This document shows positions 9,006-16,692 of a stretch of DNA of 64,000 nt, piece by piece. This stretch comes from Caulobacter sp. GTDB lineage: Bacteria > Pseudomonadota > Alphaproteobacteria > Caulobacterales > Caulobacteraceae. The position numbers and the translations under genes are program-made. Each line of letters starts with the position of its first letter. Position 1 is the stretch's first letter. The DNA lies in NCBI GenBank assembly GCA_017745235.1, contig JAGHZU010000006.1, forward strand, positions 124,001 through 188,000, written 5' to 3'. The notes under the pieces are model-generated. The model saw only the letters and a list, made by a program, of their open reading frames with translations, did no database searches and had not been told where the DNA came from.

Positions 9006-9044
9006 TATGTGATCATTTTATAATTGACCTCACCGGAATGCCGA

Positions 9045-9063
9045 GTGATAATAAAATTGTCAC
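9045..9063. promoter_or_regulatory. Operator 2 of the XRE regulator
   Basis: GTGATAAT-AAA-ATTGTCAC is an inverted repeat with one mismatch. Its core GATAATAAAATTGTC differs from operator 1 by one base. It lies 22 bases before the preferred start at 9086, where a bound repressor would block transcription of the cassette. Confidence 0.6.
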
Positions 9064-9085
9064 CCATGATTATAGGGTCCAGGCT

Positions 9086-9583
9086 ATGGAGTCACGTCGA
9101 AAGGCGGGGCGTGCAGCTGCGCGCCTTCACGAACCTTCTAGGCGAGCAATCATAGTTGGCAGCTCTGCTGCTTGCGCGACTGTGGCTAACCCAGCGCCCC
9201 ATGAGTCAACCGAGCCCTCGATCAACATCTGTCGTCGGTGGCTGACCATCGACGCGGAGCAGCGGCGGCTTCAGTTAGAATGGGGCGCGCTGGAAGGCTG
9301 GCTGATCACCCACCGCAGTTGGTACAAAATCACGCCCGCTCAGCAGGCCGAAATCCCCGAAGGCGCTAGGCTCTCTGAAATCGACGCACGGCTCGATGTG
9401 CTGGAGGTCGAGGGACACGCCCTCCTCAAGGCCATGCGGCCAAGGCCAGCCAAGAGCGTCGAGGCCATCATCGCCAACCTGTCATTGGCGGCGCGCCTGA
9501 TCTTCGTGGAAGACCACCCCGAAGCGCATGGCTTGATCACGCGCGCCGTCCGCGACCTCACCGCCTTCTCCGGTGGAAATTGA
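9086..9583 (+). CDS. Hypothetical protein with Tat-like N terminus (paralogue of 10372-10866)
   Basis: I do not recognise a named family. The 165-residue protein begins with a basic segment and SRRAIIVGSSAACATVA, resembling a twin-arginine leader but with an imperfect motif. Its middle carries CRRWLTIDAEQRRLQLEWGALE, which aligns with the paralogue two genes downstream (C..W...DAE..RL.L.W..LE). The rest is helical, with no cofactor motif. ATG at 9086 is preferred over 9038 because it leaves operator 2 outside the coding region. The next gene overlaps its stop by 4 bases. Confidence 0.65.
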   Translation: MESRRKAGRAAARLHEPSRRAIIVGSSAACATVANPAPHESTEPSINICRRWLTIDAEQRRLQLEWGALEGWLITHRSWYKITPAQQAEIPEGARLSEIDARLDVLEVEGHALLKAMRPRPAKSVEAIIANLSLAARLIFVEDHPEAHGLITRAVRDLTAFSGGN

Positions 9584-10041
9584 CCCGCCGCGTCCCGCGA
9601 CGACGGGACGGCGCCGACCGCCCACTGGCGGCGACGTTTCTCCGTAACGCCGCCGGCTTCCACCACGGCGCCGAGGCGGTGCTGGCGCGACACCACGAAG
9701 GCGCCCGCTACTTCCTGGCCATTGCCATCGAACTGGCGCTGAAGGCTTACCTGCTCGACCGAGGGATCAGCGACGACTGGAACCGCGTCTATCTCAGGCA
9801 CGATCTCGTCAAGGCGCTCCGGTACGCGAGGCGTGCCGGCTTCACCGACGCTCTCACCAAGCTCCCCGAACTGGCCGCACTTCTGAGCCCCTACTACAAG
9901 GTCCACGCCATCTCGGAGATGTCGCCGGAAGCCATCGCGTCGGTCTGCTGGACCGAGGCCTGCACAACGGTCCGCGACCTGATCGGCGCTGTTGCCGAGG
10001 CTGCCAGGCGGCGCGTTTCCAGCGATGAGGGCGCAGCGTGA
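9580..10041 (+). CDS. HEPN-like domain protein, function unknown
   Basis: The 153-residue helical protein has FLRNAAGFHHGAEAVLA, then FLAIAIELALKAYLLDRG and RVYLRHDLVKALRYA. The EL.LKAYL and HDL..AL pattern resembles HEPN-domain proteins, and RVYLRH fits the R-x4-H signature of HEPN ribonucleases, though this may be chance. HEPN proteins act in toxin-antitoxin and phage-defence systems but also elsewhere. The start is TTG at 9580, overlapping the previous stop as TTGA, so translation is probably coupled. The stop overlaps the next gene. Confidence 0.6.
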   Translation: MTRRVPRRRDGADRPLAATFLRNAAGFHHGAEAVLARHHEGARYFLAIAIELALKAYLLDRGISDDWNRVYLRHDLVKALRYARRAGFTDALTKLPELAALLSPYYKVHAISEMSPEAIASVCWTEACTTVRDLIGAVAEAARRRVSSDEGAA

Positions 10042-10379
10042 TGACTCGTCTTCGCGTGCCTTGGCCGCTTGCCGTTAGCCAATGGTGGCGATGGCGACAT
10101 CCTATGCTCTGGCGGGGCCGGACCTTCGATCCGCACAACAACCAGCAGGTCATGTCCTACGCGGTCTTGCGCCTTCGCCGAGAAGCGCGAGACGTCTTCC
10201 TCCTCAATCATATCAAGTCGCTCGACTACGCGCTGATCGCCCGCCATCTCAGTCTTTCCATCGCCGACGTTCAGGCGCACTTGGCCGACGCGCTCTACGA
10301 GATCTCGCGCACGGTCGACCTGATCGAGCGCGTCCGCCCCAATCCAAAACCCTCTGAAGCGGAGCATCCCAATGTCTGA
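10041..10379 (+). CDS. Sigma-70 region 4-like DNA-binding protein
   Basis: The 112-residue protein carries LRLRREARDVFLLNHIKSLDYALIARHLSLSIADVQAHLADAL. This is the layout of a sigma factor region 4 helix-turn-helix, with an F-L-L helix and an (L/I)A..L..S...V..HL recognition part. No region 2 is present, so it cannot be a complete sigma factor. It may be an activator or anti-repressor of the cassette. The N terminus is rich in Trp and Arg. The ATG overlaps the preceding stop by one base. The last codons overlap the next gene by 8 bases. Confidence 0.7.
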   Translation: MTRLRVPWPLAVSQWWRWRHPMLWRGRTFDPHNNQQVMSYAVLRLRREARDVFLLNHIKSLDYALIARHLSLSIADVQAHLADALYEISRTVDLIERVRPNPKPSEAEHPNV

Positions 10380-10866
10380 CGACAAGGGGCCATTCGCCAT
10401 GTCCCGGCGTGTCGTGATCGGAGCCGCCAGCGCTGCGCCTGTGGTCGCTGGGGCTGGGGCTGGGGCACTGCCAGATCCGGCCATCGCCCGGTGCGCAGAG
10501 TGGATGGCGCTCGACGCGGAGATCGATCGCCTGGGCCTCCGCTGGTCGGACTTGGAAACCATCTTGGTGCGGGAAAAGCGCTGGGAGCAGATGACGCCCG
10601 ACGAGCGGGTCGCGTTATCGCCGACGCAGGAAATGGACGCGATCGACGAGCAGCTTGAGCCGCTGTTCGAGCAGAGGGAGGCGTGGCTAGAAGCTCTTCC
10701 TGCTGTGCGCGCCAGCGACACGTACGGAGTCGTCGCCAAGCTGGAAGTGGCGCTGCGCGTCATGGTCCACCAACAAGGCGACGGCTACGACCTCTTCAAG
10801 GCGACGATGGAGGAATTGCGCATCGCGCGCTGTCCAAACTGCGGGGCGCCCGTTTGCAAGCGCTAG
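10372..10866 (+). CDS. Hypothetical protein with Tat-like N terminus and C-terminal CxxC...C (paralogue of 9086-9583)
   Basis: The 164-residue protein starts with a basic leader (SRRVVIGAASAAPVVAG) like a twin-arginine signal, followed by CAEWMALDAEIDRLGLRW, which matches the paralogue at 9086. The C terminus ends in CPNCGAPVCKR, a possible small metal-binding knuckle that the paralogue lacks. I know no function for this family. It ends the overlapping four-gene cassette controlled by the XRE/operator region. Confidence 0.65.
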   Translation: MSDDKGPFAMSRRVVIGAASAAPVVAGAGAGALPDPAIARCAEWMALDAEIDRLGLRWSDLETILVREKRWEQMTPDERVALSPTQEMDAIDEQLEPLFEQREAWLEALPAVRASDTYGVVAKLEVALRVMVHQQGDGYDLFKATMEELRIARCPNCGAPVCKR

Positions 10867-11156
10867 CCGCCCCCCCTCCGGCAACCGCCTTACCCACCCC
10901 AACCGGCGGGAGCCAGGACCGGAACGGTCGGTGCTCGCCCTGGAGCGCTTGGACAGCCTCTGCCGGGCGGGATGGCGCGGGTCAAGGGCGGCTTCGCCGT
11001 CGCTCCGCGACGCGCCCGCCGGGCGCGCCCTTGACGCGCGCCAGCCCGTCCGGCCCTTGTTCCACCAAGCGATCCAGGGCGTCTTGTCTCCGAGCGAAGG
11101 TCGGCGACGGCTGCAAGCTCAGCGCCCGGCCGGATAGGTCCGGCCAGGCGGTCTCG
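10867..11156. other. Gene-free GC-rich stretch with long inverted repeat
   Basis: I see no gene in these 290 bases. GTCAAGGGCG (10981-10990) and CGCCCTTGAC (11026-11035) form a perfect 10-bp inverted repeat around a GC-rich 35-base loop. Possible roles are a terminator for the cassette to the left, a bidirectional terminator for the convergent gene at 11157, or an element-specific site. Confidence 0.45.
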
Positions 11157-11405
11157 TCAGCGCACGCGCTTGAAGCGGACACGCTCCTTGCCAGCGATGA
11201 GAAAGGCGTCGTAGCCGGCGTCGCCCCAGGCCTTGCGCTGCACGTGACTCGTGTAGGGATCGGTGGTGTTGGCCCACCATTGCTGACGGGCCGCGCTCTT
11301 GGGAAGCATGGCGCCGAGGATGCGCTCGATCTCGGCGAAGGTCAGTTCGAGTTCGTCTTGACGCTGGCGACGCAAATGACCCGACAGGGGATCGTATTTT
11401 GACAT
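11157..11405 (-). CDS. Small conserved protein, DUF7662-like
   Basis: The real protein is the last 82 residues of the ORF-track entry, beginning MSKYDPLSGHL. It contains LTFAEIERILGAMLPKSA, WWAN and AWGDAGYDA, a pattern I associate with a small conserved family (probably DUF7662) whose function is unknown. The upstream residues in the longer ORF overlap the next gene and have no family resemblance. It is divergent from the XRE gene at 11550, in DNA that belongs with the mobilisation region. Confidence 0.7.
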   Translation of the reverse strand: MSKYDPLSGHLRRQRQDELELTFAEIERILGAMLPKSAARQQWWANTTDPYTSHVQRKAWGDAGYDAFLIAGKERVRFKRVR

Positions 11406-11549
11406 TCCGCAGTATCGCCGATTGGTCCGGACACGTCGAATCCGCACGCGACTAGCGCGAGTGGAGAACGACCTTGAAAAGCCACGCTTCGGGGCGTTTC
11501 TGCGCCCCAAGCACTTTCCCGGATCGGCGGCGCTGCCGGCGAACCGACC

Positions 11550-11990
11550 ATGGAGACTTTCGTGACCGATACCTCTGAAGCCCGCACGCTCAATGTCGTC
11601 GATCTTCACGTCGGAGGCCGCGTGCGCATGCGCCGCAAGTTGCTGAACATCACCCAGGAGCAGCTTGCCGACGCGCTGAAGCTCACCTTCCAGCAGGTTC
11701 AAAAGTACGAACGCGGCGCCAACCGCGTCAGCGCCAGTAAGCTCTACGAAATCGCCAAGACGCTTCAGGTCCCCGTGTCATTCTTCTTCGACGGTCTGGC
11801 TGACCCGATGACCAACGAGGTCGATGAGGCCGGCGCCGCTGCCGAGCGCGTCGTCACTGAGTTCCTCAACACGCCCGAAGGCCTGGAACTAGCCGAAATG
11901 TTCCCGAAGATCGGCCGGGGCCGCGTCCGTCGGCAGGTCCTCGACCTCGTCCGCGCCATGGCCGACGATGAGAGCGCCGACAAGGCCTGA
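11550..11990 (+). CDS. XRE-family HTH transcriptional regulator
   Basis: The 146-residue protein has a classic HTH at residues 20-75: VGGRVRMRRKLLNITQEQLADALKLTFQQVQKYERGANRVSASKLYEIAKTL in overlapping pieces. This is followed by VPVSFFFDGL, typical of a conserved alphaproteobacterial XRE subgroup. The C-terminal part is helical and charged. It converges on traD, ending 8 bases before the traD stop. In related elements such regulators sit beside conjugation genes, so control of transfer functions is likely. Confidence 0.88.
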   Translation: METFVTDTSEARTLNVVDLHVGGRVRMRRKLLNITQEQLADALKLTFQQVQKYERGANRVSASKLYEIAKTLQVPVSFFFDGLADPMTNEVDEAGAAAERVVTEFLNTPEGLELAEMFPKIGRGRVRRQVLDLVRAMADDESADKA

Positions 11991-11997
11991 CGATCTC

Positions 11998-12336
11998 TCA
12001 GCGGATCTCAGACGCGGATTGAGCCTCCGCGTCGAACGCCCGCTTTCCGCCGCGCCGCCACAGCGCCAGGCTATGCTCGGCGTCGTCGGCCTTCAGCATC
12101 GAGGCCAGGAACGTAAACGCGCCATAGAGCGCGGCGCGATCATCGCCGGTCAGCTCGACGAGACCTGACTTCTGCACTAGGCCGCCCAACTCGATCAGGT
12201 GGCGGGTGCGCTCGCGCCGCTTCACCACCCAGGCCCGCGTATCGAGCCTGGCCCGCTGCGCGTCCAGACGATGGCGCGCAGCAGTGGCCCTGCGCTCGGC
12301 ATCATTGGTCGCCGCCAGCGCTTGGCGGAGCGCCAA
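11998..12336 (-). CDS. traD: Conjugal transfer protein TraD (Ti-plasmid type)
   Basis: The conserved part is KRRERTRHLIELGGLVQKSGLVELTGDDRAALYGAF, the hallmark of the small Ti-type TraD, which works with TraC as an accessory to the TraA relaxase. The start is uncertain. TTG at 12336 gives 112 residues and overlaps traC by 35 bases; GTG codons at 12228 or 12225 would give a product near the usual size of about 70-75 residues. In Ti-type operons traG (coupling protein) follows, but here an unrelated convergent XRE gene comes next, so the operon is truncated. Confidence 0.78.
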   Translation of the reverse strand: MALRQALAATNDAERRATAARHRLDAQRARLDTRAWVVKRRERTRHLIELGGLVQKSGLVELTGDDRAALYGAFTFLASMLKADDAEHSLALWRRGGKRAFDAEAQSASEIR

Positions 12337-12568
12337 CCTTGTCGCCGCGAAAGAACCCCGCGCCGCGCTTCCGCCAGCCTTCCTTGCGAGCGACGTTCCC
12401 AGCATCGGCCAGATCCAGCAGGCCGCCAGCCAGGATGTCGATGTCCAGCGCGTCGGCGCCGGTGGCGATGACCAGCTCGCCAAGCTGTTTGACCTTTCTC
12501 TCCTTTAGCGTCTTGGCCTTGTCTTCGAGGCTCTTCAGCTCGGCGTCGAAGTCTCGTGGTTTGCGCAT
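12302..12568 (-). CDS. traC: Conjugal transfer protein TraC (Ti-plasmid type)
   Basis: The 88-residue protein begins MRKPRDFDAELKSLEDKAK and continues with LGELVIATGADALDIDILAGGLLDLA and GWRKRGAGFF, as in Ti-type TraC, an accessory of the relaxosome. ATG at 12568 has GGAG 7 bases upstream; the ORF-track start adds 26 residues without resemblance. It is divergent from traA, with the oriT in between, as in Agrobacterium Ti plasmids. A longer relative would match the family's usual 90-100 residues. Confidence 0.82.
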   Translation of the reverse strand: MRKPRDFDAELKSLEDKAKTLKERKVKQLGELVIATGADALDIDILAGGLLDLADAGNVARKEGWRKRGAGFFRGDKVGAPPSAGGDQ

Positions 12569-12683
12569 CCCAAGTCTCCGGGTTTGGATGATGCGCCAAG
12601 CGTAAAACAGACGGTCCGGGAATGCTGTAAGGTCGCCGGAACACACTGGGACGGTCCGATCCCTTCCGAGATTCTAATCTTGG

Positions 12684-12711
12684 AGGGCGCGCTTATACGT
12701 CGTGCCGACGT
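12684..12711 (-). other. Origin of transfer (oriT): nic site plus adjoining inverted repeat
   Basis: Read on the minus strand, ACGTCG-GCA-CGACGT is followed directly by ATAAGCGCGCCCTCC. The latter matches the RSF1010/R1162 and Ti-type nic region (TAAG|TGCGCCCTCC) at all but one base. The inverted repeat immediately 5' of the nic is also the known arrangement. The expected nick falls between 12692 and 12691. The site lies between divergent traC and traA, the Ti-plasmid position. Confidence 0.85.
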
Positions 12712-12740
12712 GCGCTCAGGGGCGTAGGTGGTCTGTCGCC

Positions 12741-15614
12741 ATGGCGATCTACCACTTCAGCGTCAAAGTCATCAGCCGCGCCACCGGGGCCAGCGCCGTC
12801 GCCTCGGCCGCTTATCGCTCCGCCAGCCGGCTGCACGACGAGCGGTTGGACCGCGACCACGACTTCACCAACAAGAGCGGCGTCGTCCACTCGGAGATCA
12901 TGCTGCCGGAGGACGCGCCCGCGCAGCTCGCCGACCGGGCCACGCTGTGGAACACCGTCGAGGCCGGCGAAAAGCGCAAGGACGCCCAGCTCTCCCGCGA
13001 GGTCGAGTTCGCCATTCCCCGCGAGATGGACCAGGCACAGGGCGTCGAACTGGCCCGCGACTTCGTCCAGCGCGAAATGGTCGATCGCGGCATGGTCGCG
13101 GATCTCAATGTGCATTGGGACATCGGCGAAGATGGTCTGGCCAAGCCCCACGCCCACGTCATGCTGTCGATGCGGGAAGTTAGCGAAGAGGGCTTCGGCG
13201 CCAAGGTCCGCGACTGGAACCGCACCGAGCTGGTCGAGCATTGGCGCGAGGCCTGGGCTGATCACGTCAATGAGCGGCTGGCGCAACTCGATATCGACGC
13301 GCGGATCGACTGCCGCAGCCTGGAAGACCAGGGCATTGACCTGGAGCCGCAGCACAAGATCGGCCCGGCGGCTGGGCGCATGGCCGGCGAAGGCGTCGAG
13401 ACCGAGCGGCTGGAAGATCATCACCGCATCGCCCGCGAGAACGGCGAGAAGATCATCGCCGATCCGCGCATCGCGCTGGACGCCATCACCCACCACCAGG
13501 CGACCTTCACCCGCTACGACCTGGCGAAGTTCATCCACCGCCATTCGGACGGCAAGGAGCAGTTCGACCGGGCGATGAGCGCGGTGCAGGCCTCGCCCGA
13601 GATGGTGGCGCTGGGCCAGGACGGGCGCGGCCAGGACCGCTTCACCAGCCGCGACATGATCGCCGTCGAGGACCGGCTGCATCACGCCAGCGAGGTGATG
13701 GCGCAGCGCCGGGCGCACGGCGTCAGTGAGCTTGAACAACGGCGGGCATTGGCGCGCGCCGAGCAACGCGGCCTTGTTCTCTCCGGCGAGCAGCAGGTGG
13801 CGTTCGAGCATGTCACCGAGGGGCGGGATCTTGGCGTCGTCGTCGGCTATGCCGGCACGGGTAAGTCGGCGCTTCTGGGTGTCGCTCGCGAGGCTTGGGA
13901 GGACGCCGGCTATCGCGTCCAGGGCCTGGCGCTGTCGGGCATCGCCGCCGAGAACCTGGAGAGCGGATCGGGCATCGCCTCTCGCACCATCGCCAGCTTG
14001 GAACACCAATGGGCGAAAGACCGCGAGCTGCTGGATGCGCGCGACGTGCTGGTGATCGACGAGGCCGGCATGATCGGCTCGCGGCAGATGGAGCGGCTGT
14101 TGTCGGCCGCCGAGAAGGCCGGGGCCAAGGTGGTGCTGGTCGGCGATCCCGAGCAGCTCCAGGCCATTGAGGCCGGCGCGGCGTTCCGGTCGATCGCTGA
14201 GCGTCATTCCCACGTCGAGATCACCCAGGTTCGACGGCAGCATGAGGACTGGCAGCGCGACGCCACGCGGCATCTGGCGACTGGTCGGACGGGCGAGGCG
14301 CTGGCGGCGTACGAGGCGCGCGGCATGGTCCACGTCGCCGAGACCCGCGACCAGGCACGCGAGAATCTGGTCGAGCGCTGGGATCGTGAGCGCGTGGCCG
14401 AGCCCGGCAGAAGCCGGATCATCCTCACCCACACCAATGACGAGGTGCGCGAGCTGAATCTGACTGCCCGCGAGCGGCTGCGCCAGGCCGGCGTCTTGGG
14501 TGAGGACGTGACGGTGGAGGCCGAGCGCGGCGAGCGTTCGTTCGCGACCGGCGATCGGCTGATGTTCCTGAAGAACGATCGCGGACTGGGCGTGAAGAAC
14601 GGCATGCTCGGCGAGATCGAGCAGGTGTCGCCGACGCAGATGACGGTGCGGCTCGATGCCGGGCGTCCCGACGCGGAGCGCTCGGTCGTCTTCGACCTGA
14701 AAGACTACGCCCAGGTCGATCACGGATATGCCGCCACCATCCACAAGAGCCAGGGCGTCACTGTGGATCGCGCCCATGTGCTGGCGACGCCGGGCATGGA
14801 TCGTCACGGCGCTTACGTCGCCCTCTCTCGCCATCGCCACAGCGTGCAGATCCACTATGGGCGCGACGAGTTCGAGGATCTCGGCAAGCTGACGCGCGTG
14901 CTGTCGCGTGAGCGGGCCAAGGACATGGCCAGCGACTTCGCCGAGCGGCGTGACATCCACGTGCCGTGGTCGATGCGGGCGAAGCAACCGCCGCAGCGTC
15001 GGCGCGGGATGTTCGACGGGTTCAAGCCTGCAAGCCCGACGCGGCAGCCGGAGGCGCCCACGCGGGAGGTCGCTCAGCTCGACCAGCACCGCGCAATGGA
15101 GCGCCACGCGCGCGCCGCGGCCGATGTTATGCGGATGAACGACCGCGGCTTGCCGGTGCTCGCCCACCAGCGGCGAGCGTTGGAGGAGGCGCGCGAGGGT
15201 CTGGGGAGGATCGGTCCGCATGCGGTCAAGGATCTGGAGCGGGCATATGTCCGCGAGCCCAGCCTAGCCACTGAGACGGCTTCTGGCCGAACGCGGCGGG
15301 CAATCAGAGTCCTTCAGCTTGAAGCGGAGGTTCGGGCCGATCCACGCCTTCGGGCCGATCGCTTCGTCCAGCGCTGGCAGGGCCTGGAGCGGCAGCGATC
15401 AACCCTGCACCGCGAGGGCGATATGACCGGAGCCCGCCAGGTCAAGGATCGCATGGGCGCCATGGCCAAGGGCCTGGAGCGAGACCCGCAGGTGGAGTCG
15501 CTGCTGCGCGGGCGGCGCTCCGAGCTTGGTCTGCCTTCGAACATGGGACGCAGCGTCGGGCAGGGGCTGACGGAATACCTCGGCATCGGCCGTGGGCGCG
15601 GGCTTGGCATCTAG
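12741..15614 (+). CDS. traA: Ti-type conjugative relaxase/helicase TraA
   Basis: The 957-residue protein has an N-terminal MobA/MobL relaxase domain starting MAIYHFSVKVISRATGASAV. Its metal-binding histidines lie in KPHAHVMLSMREV (about residue 135). A TraI-type superfamily I helicase follows, with Walker A GYAGTGKSALL (near 370), VIDEAGMIGSRQM and a late HGYAATIHKSQGVTVDRAHV motif. It would nick oriT at 12684-12711, stay bound to the 5' end and unwind the strand. ATG at 12741 is preferred to the upstream ORF start because the family begins MAIYH and AGGTGG precedes it. The gene looks intact although its partners are missing. Confidence 0.95.
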   Translation: MAIYHFSVKVISRATGASAVASAAYRSASRLHDERLDRDHDFTNKSGVVHSEIMLPEDAPAQLADRATLWNTVEAGEKRKDAQLSREVEFAIPREMDQAQGVELARDFVQREMVDRGMVADLNVHWDIGEDGLAKPHAHVMLSMREVSEEGFGAKVRDWNRTELVEHWREAWADHVNERLAQLDIDARIDCRSLEDQGIDLEPQHKIGPAAGRMAGEGVETERLEDHHRIARENGEKIIADPRIALDAITHHQATFTRYDLAKFIHRHSDGKEQFDRAMSAVQASPEMVALGQDGRGQDRFTSRDMIAVEDRLHHASEVMAQRRAHGVSELEQRRALARAEQRGLVLSGEQQVAFEHVTEGRDLGVVVGYAGTGKSALLGVAREAWEDAGYRVQGLALSGIAAENLESGSGIASRTIASLEHQWAKDRELLDARDVLVIDEAGMIGSRQMERLLSAAEKAGAKVVLVGDPEQLQAIEAGAAFRSIAERHSHVEITQVRRQHEDWQRDATRHLATGRTGEALAAYEARGMVHVAETRDQARENLVERWDRERVAEPGRSRIILTHTNDEVRELNLTARERLRQAGVLGEDVTVEAERGERSFATGDRLMFLKNDRGLGVKNGMLGEIEQVSPTQMTVRLDAGRPDAERSVVFDLKDYAQVDHGYAATIHKSQGVTVDRAHVLATPGMDRHGAYVALSRHRHSVQIHYGRDEFEDLGKLTRVLSRERAKDMASDFAERRDIHVPWSMRAKQPPQRRRGMFDGFKPASPTRQPEAPTREVAQLDQHRAMERHARAAADVMRMNDRGLPVLAHQRRALEEAREGLGRIGPHAVKDLERAYVREPSLATETASGRTRRAIRVLQLEAEVRADPRLRADRFVQRWQGLERQRSTLHREGDMTGARQVKDRMGAMAKGLERDPQVESLLRGRRSELGLPSNMGRSVGQGLTEYLGIGRGRGLGI

Positions 15615-15625
15615 GAGGCAAGGTT

Positions 15626-16282
15626 ATGGAGCAAGGTGGAGGACCGGCAGAGTCGCCCGACGCAGCGGCGGCGTTCGAGGCGCTGCGGCGGGAGGTTGCG
15701 TTGCTGAATGTCGCCGTGGCGGGACTGGCGGCCGAGCGGGCTCCGGCACCGGACTACAGTGAGACGCTGGGCGAGATCGCCAAGGGTGTGTCGGTGGCGG
15801 TTGGGCGGCTTGGTAAGGTGATGGCCAGTCCCGCCTTTGCCCTAAGCCCGGCAGACTTGGCGCGGCAGATCGCGGCGGCGGGCGACGAGATTAGGCGGCA
15901 GGACCGCGCGGCGGTTCAGCAGGCTCAGGAGGCGCTTCAGCGTTCCGCTCGCGATCTCGATGGGTGGATTGATCGTGCGCGGTTGGCCAGCGTGCAGAAC
16001 TGGCGCTTGGTTCAGGCGGCGGCTGTTAGCGTCGTCGCTGGCGCAATTCTCTATGCGAGCGCCTCGGCCATGATTGTCAATGCTGCGCCAGCCGATTGGG
16101 CGTGGCCGGAGAAAAGGGCGGCGCAGGTGTTGCACCGCGATATGTGGTCGGCCGGTGAACGGCTGATGTTTGTCGCCAATCCAGAGCGTCGGAAGCAGCC
16201 CTTAGAGGAACCCAAACGATCTGCGACTCGAGATGCGCACGCCGCTCAAGGCCGCAAGTCGCGCCGGTGTCCCCGCATGTAA
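15626..16282 (+). CDS. DUF6118-like membrane-anchored protein linked to traA
   Basis: The 218-residue protein has a variable N terminus, a charged helical region (LARQIAAAGDEIRRQDRAAVQQ), one membrane segment (LVQAAAVSVVAGAILYASASAMIV, near 135-155) and WAWPEKRAAQVLHRDMWSAGERLM after it. I recognise this as the family annotated DUF6118, which commonly follows traA in alphaproteobacterial mobile elements. Its function is unknown; a role at the membrane during transfer is a guess. It starts 11 bases after traA behind a strong AGGAGG site, so the two form one transcript. Confidence 0.78.
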   Translation: MEQGGGPAESPDAAAAFEALRREVALLNVAVAGLAAERAPAPDYSETLGEIAKGVSVAVGRLGKVMASPAFALSPADLARQIAAAGDEIRRQDRAAVQQAQEALQRSARDLDGWIDRARLASVQNWRLVQAAAVSVVAGAILYASASAMIVNAAPADWAWPEKRAAQVLHRDMWSAGERLMFVANPERRKQPLEEPKRSATRDAHAAQGRKSRRCPRM

Positions 16283-16692
16283 TGTGCAGTTCGAATCCAC
16301 TGAAGCGGGCCATTGGCCGGCGCTGGGTGCCATCAGAGGCATACTGTTGTAGGCTAGGTGCTTAGTCCCGAGGTCAAGTGGACAGGATCGTGCCTGAAGC
16401 GATGCGGCTCTTCGGTCCAAGCTTTTAGGATGGCTTCGTAGGGTGTGAGGCCGCGCAGGGTCTTCAGTCTCTTTGCGAAGTTGTAGGCGGCAAGGAAGGC
16501 GGCGAGGTGATCTTCGAGCTGCCTGTGCGTCTCGGCCGCGACCGAGGCCTTGGGCTCGCGCTGTGACGCTGCGTTTCGCTCATGGGAAAGGGGACCTGGG
16601 CGGCGCTCACGGTCGTTTTCACGACCGCCGCCGTGCGGGACTAAGGGCGTTTTCGGCTTAATGAAATGTTGAGACCGTGCACTCGCCTGGCG
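16283..16692. other. Junction between mobilisation remnant and catabolic region
   Basis: Apart from the transposase fragment at 16354-16545, I see no gene in these 410 bases. They lie at the boundary between the mobile-element genes and the IclR-led catabolic region. Confidence 0.5.
16354..16545 (-). pseudogene. C-terminal fragment of an IS481-type transposase
   Basis: The minus strand reads ETHRQLEDHLAAFLAAYNFA, then KRLKTLRGLTPYEAIL and WTEEPHRFRHDP, ending in a stop. This is the well-conserved C terminus of IS481-family transposases. Nothing resembling the DDE catalytic part lies upstream, so only about 60 codons remain. It marks an old insertion and deletion at the edge of the mobile element. 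Confidence 0.8.

Noticed and set aside
11406-11702. N-terminal extension of the ORF ending at 11157
   Set aside because: It overlaps the XRE gene start and has no similarity; the real small protein starts at 11405.
12693-15221. 842-codon minus-strand ORF opposite traA
   Set aside because: Antisense shadow of the relaxase, which has full relaxase and helicase motifs on the plus strand.
16286-16302. GTTCGAATCC resembling a tRNA T arm, considered as an attachment-site copy
   Set aside because: The flanks do not form a T stem, and the match to tRNA-Ser is only about 10 bases, the part common to most tRNAs.
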